From positions 1 through 7,365 of the forward strand of contig JAHZEH010000094.1 of NCBI GenBank assembly GCA_019421925.1: a DNA stretch of 7,365 nucleotides. The letters are read 5' to 3'. Below, one piece after another: positions 1-5,712 of this stretch; position 1 is the stretch's first letter, and the number at the start of each line of letters is the position of its first letter. The stretch comes from Clostridia bacterium. GTDB taxonomy: Bacteria; Bacillota; Clostridia; Christensenellales; CALWSW01. The notes under the pieces are model-generated. The model worked only from the letters and a program-made list of their open reading frames with translations. It was not told the origin of the DNA and ran no database searches. The translations under genes were made by a program, and so were the position numbers.

Positions 1-627
1 GCCGCCTGAACGGGCGGAAGAGCCGCCCCAAGCTTCGAGCTTCTCGATGATAAGGGTATTTTTTCCGGCGGATGCGGTCTCATAAGCCGCGGTCATACCT
101 GAAAGACCGCCGCCGACTACCAGAACATCAACAGAGATTTCCTCGTCGGGCAGTTTCTCAGATGCCGGTATTTCAGCGGCCTGAAGGGCCGGTGTGTCGC
201 CGCCTGCCAGCGTGACGGCATCAGCCACGGCTGACAGCACCGCTGCGCTGGTTACGGTGGCGCCCGTAACGCTGTCCACTGCCAGCGACTGATAAGCTAC
301 TATGTCGGAGGGGATACGCTCCAGAGCGTTCTGGGAGATCAGGGGAGTTTCGGCATTTTCGCCGATCTCCACAGCGGTGATGGAGTTTTCGTCAAATGTA
401 ACGCTTACGTGCAGATCGCCGCCCATGCCCTGCCCGAGTCCTTCATAAGTACCGGGCGTGTAGAGCGTGTCCTGTACCTCGGGCCCGGACGTGGGGGCAG
501 GCTCGGCGGATACGTTGGCCGCGGCCTGATCGTCCCCGATGGCCGGTGCGCTTTGCTGGCAGCCAACGGCCCCTGCCGCCAGGCACAGAGCTAGCAGCAG
601 GCTCAAGTATTTCCTTGCGTTTCTCAT
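1..627 (-). CDS. FMN-binding / FAD-dependent fumarate-reductase-like lipoprotein (5' part only)
   Basis: The first 209 codons lie in the window; the gene continues past the left edge. Seen: a basic N-terminus and hydrophobic stretch (residues 1-22) ending in the lipobox A-V-G-C, so Cys23 is the likely lipidated residue of an exported, membrane-anchored protein. A Ser/Ala/Pro-rich linker follows. An FMN-binding domain (about 55-142) ends in D-S-V-T-G-A-T at 118-124, the motif in which ApbE-type flavin transferases attach FMN to the last Thr. Near 166-197 a Rossmann start (VVGGGLSG, then IIEK with the ribose-binding Glu) opens a FAD_binding_2 domain. Family knowledge: this layout is that of flavocytochrome-c/fumarate, urocanate or related enoate reductases, which reduce an organic electron acceptor outside the cytoplasm. 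The substrate cannot be told because the active-site half is missing. The ATG at 627 is preceded by a purine-rich GGAAAG four bases upstream. The gene is divergent from a TetR gene that probably regulates it. Confidence 0.9.
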   Translation of the reverse strand, partial: MRNARKYLSLLLALCLAAGAVGCQQSAPAIGDDQAAANVSAEPAPTSGPEVQDTLYTPGTYEGLGQGMGGDLHVSVTFDENSITAVEIGENAETPLISQNALERIPSDIVAYQSLAVDSVTGATVTSAAVLSAVADAVTLAGGDTPALQAAEIPASEKLPDEEISVDVLVVGGGLSGMTAAYETASAGKNTLIIEKLEAWGGSSARSGG

Positions 628-682
628 AGTTCTTTCCATCCTTCCTCAATGATTCAGACGCTGTTTCAATTGGGCGCGGTGA

Positions 683-709
683 ATTATATAGCATAGCGCC
701 TGTTGACAA
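683..709 (-). promoter_or_regulatory. Probable promoter of the flavoprotein gene
   Basis: Read leftward, a perfect -10 TATAAT (688-683) lies 15 bp after TTGTCA (709-704), which matches the -35 consensus at five of six positions. The spacer is short, but the -10 is strong. Transcription would begin near 676, giving a leader of about 50 nt before the ATG at 627. The -35 occupies the same bases as the -35 of the divergent tetR promoter. Confidence 0.6.
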
Positions 710-726
710 AAGGATAACATATGCTA
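689..726. repeat. Inverted repeat TAGCATA/TATGCTA spanning the divergent promoters
   Basis: TAGCATA at 689-695 is exactly complementary in reverse to TATGCTA at 720-726, with 24 bp between the arms. The centre lies within the shared -35 region, and each arm touches one of the two -10 boxes. The symmetry suits a dimeric regulator acting on both promoters, but no binding is shown and a 7-bp match in AT-rich DNA can arise by chance. Confidence 0.4.
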
Positions 727-730
727 AAAT
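703..730 (+). promoter_or_regulatory. Probable promoter of the TetR-family gene
   Basis: TTGACA at 703-708 is a perfect -35. After a 16-bp spacer comes TAAAAT at 725-730, matching the -10 consensus at five of six positions. Transcription would start near 737, about 78 nt ahead of the preferred ATG. The -35 overlaps that of the leftward promoter, so the two promoters should compete for polymerase or be repressed together. Confidence 0.65.
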
Positions 731-757
731 AATGCGAAATGGACAGTACACTTTTGC

Positions 758-774
758 TGTTGAAATTATCAACA
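758..774. promoter_or_regulatory. Candidate TetR operator, TGTTGA-N5-TCAACA
   Basis: A perfect 6-bp inverted repeat with a 5-bp spacer gives a 17-bp palindrome, a size usual for TetR-family operators. It lies about 20-35 bp downstream of the predicted tetR start point, where bound repressor would block elongation or initiation. The same half-site TGTTGA recurs at 701-706 inside the -35 region of the divergent promoters. Assignment to the adjacent regulator is an inference from position. Confidence 0.5.
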
Positions 775-814
775 TAGAGGATGAATTGTTCAAAACTTGG
801 AGAATAAAGTAAAA

Positions 815-1426
815 ATGAAAAAGAACGAGTACACAAAGCAGATGATCGCCTCTAAGCTGAAAATTCTTTCCAAGGAGATGCCTCTGAAGGCTGTAACTGT
901 TCAAAAATTAACGAATACATGCGGGATTAACCGCGGCACGTTCTACTATCATTTTTATGACATGAGGGAACTGATAAATTGGATTTACCACAGCGAAATT
1001 ACCCAGCCTGCCCGGGATGTTCTGGCCACAAGTCTGGAGAACTGGTCCAGAATCTCTGTCGACGGCCTTACCAGGATGCATGAGGATAGGGAGTTTTACC
1101 AACAGGCGGTCGAGCCGGACGAGCCCAATGGTCTGGCAGCGTATATACAAAGAGAGATTGAGGCCAATTGGAGTATGCTGGTAGACCGGTATGTCGAGGA
1201 ACTGTACCCGGACGCCGACAGATCCGCTATTCAGTTGGATTTTATCGCTAATTTTCTGGCGAATGGTGCATACGCCATGCTGATGAAATGGATAACCGGG
1301 GGAATGAAGGAAGCGCCGGAGCTGCTGAGCGAACTGCTGGACTCCGTTGCCTACCAGGGCCTGCGAAGCGCCGTTGAATTGAGTGTATCAAAACAGGGGA
1401 AAAAGAGAGAGGAACAGTGCCGCTAG
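815..1426 (+). CDS. TetR/AcrR-family transcriptional regulator, DhaS-like
   Basis: A cytoplasmic DNA-binding protein of 203 residues, the normal TetR size. The N-terminal domain has a helix-turn-helix at about residues 28-47 with the family signature C-G-I-N-R-G-T-F-Y-Y-H-F. The C-terminal half contains a segment near 150-170 ending K-W-I-T-G-G-M-K-E, which resembles the TetR_C_8-type C-terminal region of DhaS-like regulators; its ligand is unknown. I chose the ATG at 815, with GGAG at 799-802 (12-nt spacer), because the protein then begins M-K-K-N-E-Y-T-K like its relatives. An in-frame TTG at 797 would add six residues but has only AGAGG 16 nt upstream. The gene is divergent from the flavoprotein gene and probably represses it and itself through palindromes in the shared intergenic region. 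Its base composition appears more AT-rich than the genes to its right. Confidence 0.88.
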   Translation: MKKNEYTKQMIASKLKILSKEMPLKAVTVQKLTNTCGINRGTFYYHFYDMRELINWIYHSEITQPARDVLATSLENWSRISVDGLTRMHEDREFYQQAVEPDEPNGLAAYIQREIEANWSMLVDRYVEELYPDADRSAIQLDFIANFLANGAYAMLMKWITGGMKEAPELLSELLDSVAYQGLRSAVELSVSKQGKKREEQCR

Positions 1427-1436
1427 TCAACGCAAT

Positions 1437-1467
1437 AAAAAAGGAAGCGCCCTGAGGGGCGCTTCCT
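1437..1467 (-). terminator. Intrinsic terminator of glmS
   Basis: Read leftward, an 11-bp perfect stem (1467-1457 with 1452-1442, core GGAAGCGCCC/GGGCGCTTCC) with a 4-nt loop is followed at once by six T residues (1442-1437). It begins six bases after the glmS stop codon. On the plus strand the same hairpin lies 15 bases after the tetR stop but lacks a T tract, so it would terminate the regulator transcript only weakly. Confidence 0.93.
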
Positions 1468-1472
1468 CACGT

Positions 1473-3239
1473 CTACTCCACCGTGACCGATTTGGCCAGG
1501 TTGCGGGGCTTATCCGGGTCGTAGCCCAGCTGCACGGAACAGTAGTAGGCCAGAAGCTGGGCGGGGATGACGCTGATCATGGGTTCAAGCATGGGGTCAG
1601 CCTGAGGGATGAAGAGACGCTCATCCGCCTCCGCCAGAGCGATCCCATTGTCCTGGGTGGTGATGAGCAGGATGCGCGCCCCGCGGGCCTTGACCTCCTT
1701 GATGTTGGAGACCAGTTTTTCCGCCAGATGGGGCTGGGTGGAGACGGCGATGACCAGCCTGCCCTCTTCAATCAGGGCGATGGTGCCGTGCTTGAGCTCG
1801 CCGGCGGCCAGTGCCTCGCTATGAATGTAACTGATCTCCTTGAGCTTGAGGGAGCTCTCCATCGTGGCGGGATAGTCCAGGCCGCGCCCCATAAAGAACA
1901 CGTCTTTTTCCGTGAAGTGCAGCGAAGCTGCCTTCTGGATGGCCTCCTTGCTCTCCAGAACCTCCCGGGCCCTCTCGTGAATAGTAGAAAGGCCCTGTAC
2001 CAGTTCGCTGTAACGCTGGGGGGGGAGAGTATGCCGCGCCCGGCCCAGCTCCATGGCCAGCATGGTGAGCACCGCCAGCTGGGTGGTATATGCCTTGGTG
2101 GAGGCCACGGCGATCTCAGGACCGGCGTGGGTATACAGCACGAGATCGGACTCCCGGGCAATGGTGGAACCCACCGTATTGGTTACAGCCAGGGTGACGC
2201 CGCCCTGTTCCTTGACGATACGCATGGCGGCGATGCTGTCCGCCGTCTCGCCCGATTGGCTGATCACGATGAACAGGTCGCTCTTTCGGATGATGGGGTC
2301 GCGGTAGCGGTATTCGCTGGCTATATCCACCTCCACGGGGATGCGGGCCAGGCTCTCGATCGCGTATTCCGCTACCAGGCCGGCGTGATAGGCTGTGCCG
2401 CAGGCGCTGATGACGATGCGGTCAAAGCGGTTCAGCAGTTCGTCGCTCAAACCTTCCAGTTCAATTCTGCCCTCCCTCAGCCGGGGGGAGATGGTGGCGC
2501 GAAGCGCCTCGGGCTGTTCGTGCATCTCTTTGAGCATGAAATGCGGATATCCGGATTTTTCGGCGGCGGCTACGTCCCAATCCACGTGGTAGATCTCGTG
2601 GGGGGCGCTTCTGCCCGCCTCGTCTACGATGGAGATGGCGTCCTTCGTGACGCGGGCGGCGCAGCCGTCGCGCAGCAGGTATACGTCGCGCGTGTGGCGG
2701 ATGAGAGCGGGGATGTCGCTGGCGAGGAAGTTTTCCCCGTCGCCGGCGCCCAGAACCAGGGGACTGTTTCTGCGGGCGCAGACGATCTCGTCGGGGTTGC
2801 CGGCGCAGATGACGGCAAGCGCGTAGGCGCCGCGTAGCCTCTTGACAGCAGAGAGCAGGGCGGCGAGCAGGTCGCCCTGATAATATTTGTGGATGAGGTG
2901 GGCGACCACCTCGGTGTCCGTCTCGCTCCTGAACATGCAGCCCTCGGTCGCCAATTCGGCCTTGAGGTCCTGATAGTTCTCGATAATGCCGTTGTGTACC
3001 ACGGCGATGTCGCCCAGCATGGAGGTGTGGGGGTGGGAATTGGCGTCTGCGGGCTCCCCATGGGTGGCCCAGCGGGTGTGGCCTATCCCCGGGCAGCCGG
3101 AGAGAGGGGCGCTTTGCAGGCGCTCTTCCAAAACGCTCAAACGGCCCTTGGCCTTTTGAACGTGCAGTTCACCGTCGCGGAGCACAGCGATGCCCGCGCT
3201 GTCGTAGCCGCGGTATTCCAGGGCGCGCAGGCCCTCCAC
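1473..3239 (-). CDS. glmS: Glucosamine-6-phosphate synthase GlmS, N-terminus missing
   Basis: GlmS makes glucosamine 6-phosphate from fructose 6-phosphate and glutamine, the first step toward UDP-GlcNAc and peptidoglycan. From the GTG at 3239 the frame is open for 588 residues. The glutaminase domain (to about 225) has LEYRGYDSAG, GHTRWATHG (53-61), NGIIENY (83-89) and Asp108. Two SIS isomerase domains follow, with SACGTAYHAG (278-287), the phosphate-binding S-Q-S-G-E-T (327-332) and the C-terminal N-L-A-K-S-V-T-V-E with the catalytic Lys583. GlmS normally has about 600-610 residues and starts M-C-G-I-V-G, the Cys being the glutaminase nucleophile. Here the frame upstream of GTG reads only GEKTNPLL back to a TAG at 3263-3261, so the start codon and Cys are absent. 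AGGAG (3262-3258) is 18 nt from the GTG, too far for a good start; it would suit an ATG that is not there. Either a deletion of about 45 bp made a damaged or glutaminase-dead gene, or the sequence has an error. The family call is certain; function is doubtful. Confidence 0.9.
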   Translation of the reverse strand: MEGLRALEYRGYDSAGIAVLRDGELHVQKAKGRLSVLEERLQSAPLSGCPGIGHTRWATHGEPADANSHPHTSMLGDIAVVHNGIIENYQDLKAELATEGCMFRSETDTEVVAHLIHKYYQGDLLAALLSAVKRLRGAYALAVICAGNPDEIVCARRNSPLVLGAGDGENFLASDIPALIRHTRDVYLLRDGCAARVTKDAISIVDEAGRSAPHEIYHVDWDVAAAEKSGYPHFMLKEMHEQPEALRATISPRLREGRIELEGLSDELLNRFDRIVISACGTAYHAGLVAEYAIESLARIPVEVDIASEYRYRDPIIRKSDLFIVISQSGETADSIAAMRIVKEQGGVTLAVTNTVGSTIARESDLVLYTHAGPEIAVASTKAYTTQLAVLTMLAMELGRARHTLPPQRYSELVQGLSTIHERAREVLESKEAIQKAASLHFTEKDVFFMGRGLDYPATMESSLKLKEISYIHSEALAAGELKHGTIALIEEGRLVIAVSTQPHLAEKLVSNIKEVKARGARILLITTQDNGIALAEADERLFIPQADPMLEPMISVIPAQLLAYYCSVQLGYDPDKPRNLAKSVTVE

Positions 3240-3264
3240 AAGCAGAGGGTTAGTTTTCTCCTAT

Positions 3265-3410
3265 TCAACTGAATCTACGCCCATCCCGCTTTGTTGGCGG
3301 ATCACTCCGCGGTTTTGTCGGGAATTCAGCTGGCGCTCCGCTTCGGGGTATCCGCCGAATCTTTCGATTGCCCCGATCCTCGTCGACTGGTTTCCCAGTC
3401 CTGGCGCTAG
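3265..3410 (-). promoter_or_regulatory. glmS ribozyme / glucosamine-6-phosphate riboswitch
   Basis: This self-cleaving leader RNA uses glucosamine 6-phosphate as cofactor; cleavage lowers glmS expression. Read leftward it shows the class landmarks in order. The cleavage context is A|GCGCC, with the cut between 3408 and 3407. P1 is GACTGG/CCAGTC closed by a GAAA loop (3400-3385). TCGACGAGGA follows at about 3386-3377. A stem UCGGGG/CCCCGA encloses AATC-GAAA-GATT and the conserved TCGGCGGAT. Near the 3' end, GCGGA-GTGA-TCCGC (3310-3297) is a hairpin with the class-typical GUGA loop, followed by AACAAAG. Flanking arms TCCCG/CGGGA and CTGAAT/ATTCAG close the 3' domain. The element ends a few bases before the AGGAG of glmS. 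The conserved core looks intact, so cleavage is expected even though the downstream coding start is missing. Confidence 0.95.
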
Positions 3411-3479
3411 TTTGCCGGCAACTTCAGCATCCTCCTGTATGCTCTGGTTTGGAGCCGATTGTCTTCACAATGATGGCTT

Positions 3480-3507
3480 ATTATACCATACTCTATTGGA
3501 TGCGCAA
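3480..3507 (-). promoter_or_regulatory. Probable promoter of glmS
   Basis: Read leftward, TGG-TATAAT (TATAAT at 3485-3480) is a perfect -10 with an extended TGn element. A weak -35, TTGCGC (3507-3502), lies 16 bp upstream. Transcription would start near 3473, leaving about 65 nt of leader before the ribozyme cleavage site. Confidence 0.7.
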
Positions 3508-3537
3508 AAGGCCGCAAATGTGAATAGTTTTTTACAA

Positions 3538-3567
3538 TTGAAATATGGCGGCAGAATTTGTTATAAT
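3538..3567 (+). promoter_or_regulatory. Probable promoter of the ABC importer operon
   Basis: TTGAAA (3538-3543, five of six -35 matches), an 18-bp spacer and a perfect TATAAT (3562-3567) with an extended TG two bases upstream. Transcription would start near 3574, giving a leader of about 95 nt before the substrate-binding protein. It is divergent from the glmS promoter, with roughly 30 bp between the two -35 boxes. Confidence 0.7.
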
Positions 3568-3579
3568 CAAAAAAACGGT

Positions 3580-3646
3580 CGAATATTGTGGTTTTTGCTT
3601 AAATATTCGGCGGATTCAGGAAAGCCTGGAAATCAGGTGACCGCCG
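3580..3646 (+). repeat. Two overlapping inverted repeats in the importer leader
   Basis: Arms CGAATATT (3580-3587) and AATATTCG (3602-3609) are perfectly complementary, separated by 14 nt. A second structure pairs CGGCGG (3608-3613) with CCGCCG (3641-3646) and encloses a small hairpin CAGG-AAAG-CCTG (3617-3628). The two structures share bases 3608-3609, so their full forms compete slightly. The first palindrome sits just after the predicted start point and could equally be a DNA operator. I recognise no known riboswitch class here. Confidence 0.45.
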
Positions 3647-3667
3647 GGAGGCGGGGGAGGGTATGAT

Positions 3668-5626
3668 ATGAGTTCAGTGTTAAAAGTGTGGGCCAGTTTT
3701 CTCGCCGCCGTTGTGATTTGCCTTTCGGCGGCGGGCTGCTCGCTCTCCTCCGGCCAGGAGGCGCCTGTGGATTCTGCCTCCCCGGCGGCAGGGGACCGGA
3801 GCCCGGTGAAGGCCGCCCAGTCGGTGAATAACACGCTGGTGCTGGGCGCTGCGGAGTTCTCCGGGGTGTTCAGCCCCTTTTTCGCCACCACCGGCTATGA
3901 TTACGAGGTGGTAGACCTGGTATTTGCCAAGCTCTGGAGCAATGACCGGCAGGGCGCGCCCACGGGCAATCTGGCCAGGTACGCGGAACCTGTGGAGAAC
4001 GTGGACGGGGAGGGTAACGTTATCTCAACCACCTATACCTTTGAGCTGGTGGAGAATGCGAAATTCAGCGACGGCACCCCTGTGACGGCGGACGATGTGA
4101 TCTTCACATTCAAAGTCCTGTGCGACCCTTTCTACGACGGTCCATCCACACTGTATACGACGCCTATCGCCGGCCGGAAGGAGTACCGGTACGACGACGA
4201 AAACTATGCGGAGACCATCAGCGGGCTGGAGGCCCAGGCAGCGGCTTATGAGCCCTCGGAGGAGGAGATTCAGGCGGCCGCCCAGGAGTGGGCGGACTTC
4301 AACGGCATGACCAAAGAGGAATTCCTGCCCGGCACCGGCATGTATGACGCGTATGTACTGCCCGAAATCCGGACCCTGCATTATCAGACCCTGGAACAGG
4401 AATATATCGCTTCCAGCCTGTCCTCAGGCGGGAACGGGGTCTCCGACATCGCGGGCATTGAGAAGGTGGACGAGCGCACCGTCGCCGTGACGATCGAGGG
4501 AGTGGATCCCAAGGCCGTCTGGAATCTGGGCGGCGTGCAGGTTGTCCCCAGGCACTATTACGGGGAGAACTTCAAAAAGGGCGACCTCAGCGGCGTCAAG
4601 GCCAGGAACAGCGCTCCCATGGGTGCCGGCGCGTATGTCTTTGAGAGCTATGAGAACAACCTGGTCACATTGGGAGCCAATGAGAACTATTTCAAAGGTG
4701 AGCCCGTCATCCCCACAATCAAGTTCCAGGTGACAGCGACAGCCAACAAATTAGAGGGCGTCCGGCTGGGAGAATACGCTATCTCCGATCCGCCTGCCAG
4801 CCAGGAGATGGTGGAGCAGGCTAAAGCGGCCGGGCTGCACTTTGAGCTCGTGGACAACCTTGGCTACGGCTATATTGGCATCAACGCCAGACGCGTGACC
4901 GATCTGAACGTGCGCAAGGGCCTGATGCACCTGATGAACCGGTATCCCGCCATTGAGACCTACTACGGCGAGCTGGCCGAGGTCATTGAGCGGCCCATGT
5001 CCAAGGTGTCCTGGGCCTATCCCCAGAGCGCGCAGGCATACTATGCCTTTGATCCTGACAGGGCCCTGGAGTATTTCAAGAAAGCGGGATATGAGCAGGT
5101 TGAAGGAAAGCTGGTGCTTGACGGCGAGCAGATGCGCCTTGTGGTGGGTATCTCCGGCCAGGGCACCATGGACCACCCCTCCGCCGCCATCCTCACCCAG
5201 ATGAAGCTGGAGCTGGAGAAACTGGGCGGCGTGCTGGAGATTCAGGACGTGAGCGACTCCATCCTGAGCGACCGGCTGTATGCGGGGGAATGGGACCTGT
5301 GGGTTGCCGGCTGGGGCGCTGAAATCGATCCCGACATGTACCAGGCATATCACAGCCAGGGACCCTCCAACTATTTCGGACTGCAGGACGGGGAGCTGGA
5401 CCAGCTCATTGAGGAGGCGCGCCAGACCACCAATGTGGCTGTGCGTAAGGAGAAATACGCTCAGGCTCTGGACATTGTCATGGATAACGCCGTGGAGATG
5501 CCGGTCTACCAGAGGAAGAATCTGTATGTGTTCAACCCTGAGGTCATTGACATATCCTCCCTGCCCAAGGACATGAGCCCCTATTACACCTATTTTGCAG
5601 AGGTTGAGACGCTGCGCCTCAAATAG
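3668..5626 (+). CDS. ABC transporter substrate-binding lipoprotein, family 5 (peptide/nickel type)
   Basis: This is the extracytoplasmic binding component of a Dpp/Opp-type importer. The signal sequence (residues 1-23) ends in S-A-A-G-C, so Cys24 should carry the lipid anchor; a Ser/Gln/Pro-rich linker follows. The SBP_bac_5 domain starts near 55. The family signature is at about 122-148 (Y-T-F-E-L...F-S-D-G-T-P-V-T-A-D-D-V). A G-A-G-A-Y motif at 319-323 stands where G-T-G-P-Y is usual. Near 541-590 are W-V-A-G-W-G-A-E-I-D-P-D and G-L-Q-D-G-E-L-D-Q-L-I-E-E-A-R. At 652 residues it is over 100 longer than classical DppA; part of the excess is an acidic, Glu/Ala-rich segment at about 170-255. 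The start is set by GGGGGAGG (3653-3660) seven bases before the ATG. It is the first gene of an operon with two permeases. The ligand (peptide, metal chelate or other) cannot be told from sequence alone. Confidence 0.93.
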   Translation: MSSVLKVWASFLAAVVICLSAAGCSLSSGQEAPVDSASPAAGDRSPVKAAQSVNNTLVLGAAEFSGVFSPFFATTGYDYEVVDLVFAKLWSNDRQGAPTGNLARYAEPVENVDGEGNVISTTYTFELVENAKFSDGTPVTADDVIFTFKVLCDPFYDGPSTLYTTPIAGRKEYRYDDENYAETISGLEAQAAAYEPSEEEIQAAAQEWADFNGMTKEEFLPGTGMYDAYVLPEIRTLHYQTLEQEYIASSLSSGGNGVSDIAGIEKVDERTVAVTIEGVDPKAVWNLGGVQVVPRHYYGENFKKGDLSGVKARNSAPMGAGAYVFESYENNLVTLGANENYFKGEPVIPTIKFQVTATANKLEGVRLGEYAISDPPASQEMVEQAKAAGLHFELVDNLGYGYIGINARRVTDLNVRKGLMHLMNRYPAIETYYGELAEVIERPMSKVSWAYPQSAQAYYAFDPDRALEYFKKAGYEQVEGKLVLDGEQMRLVVGISGQGTMDHPSAAILTQMKLELEKLGGVLEIQDVSDSILSDRLYAGEWDLWVAGWGAEIDPDMYQAYHSQGPSNYFGLQDGELDQLIEEARQTTNVAVRKEKYAQALDIVMDNAVEMPVYQRKNLYVFNPEVIDISSLPKDMSPYYTYFAEVETLRLK

Positions 5627-5641
5627 AATCGTTTGTGCGGG

Positions 5642-5670
5642 AATGCCCAATCCTTTGCGGGTTGGGCATT
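5642..5670 (+). repeat. Intergenic hairpin between binding-protein and permease genes
   Basis: AATGCCCAATCC (5642-5653) pairs with GGGTTGGGCATT (5659-5670), a 12-bp stem with one G-U pair and a 5-nt loop, starting 16 bases after the binding-protein stop codon. No T tract follows, so it is not a full intrinsic terminator. In binding-protein importer operons such hairpins often protect the upstream mRNA 3' end, so that the binding protein is made in excess of the permeases; that role is inferred here. Confidence 0.75.
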
Positions 5671-5712
5671 GCCTGTCTGTGGAGGGAGGGGAGATAAATA
5701 GGTCGGTATGTT

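Noticed and set aside
781..807. ATG mini-ORF of eight codons just before the TetR gene
   Set aside because: The AGAGG directly abuts the ATG, leaving no spacer, and the peptide shows no leader-like feature; a chance ORF is more likely.
443..904. Minus-strand open frame of 153 codons across the divergent promoter region
   Set aside because: It crosses the promoter region, is antisense to the tetR start and out of frame with the flavoprotein gene, whose signal peptide and domains are clear.
1442..1467. Terminator hairpin read as a terminator of the TetR gene
   Set aside because: On the plus strand the stem is followed by TCACGTCT rather than a T run; the T tract is present only for the leftward glmS transcript.
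1383..2837. Long plus-strand open frame (484 codons) opposite glmS
   Set aside because: It lies antisense to a clear GlmS frame with intact family motifs, has low-complexity Gly/Asp/Ala composition, begins inside tetR and matches no family I know; it is a mirror of GC-rich codon usage.
3531..3567. TTTACA at 3531-3536 as the -35 of the importer promoter
   Set aside because: It is 25 bp from the TATAAT, too far; TTGAAA at 3538-3543 gives a usable 18-bp spacer.
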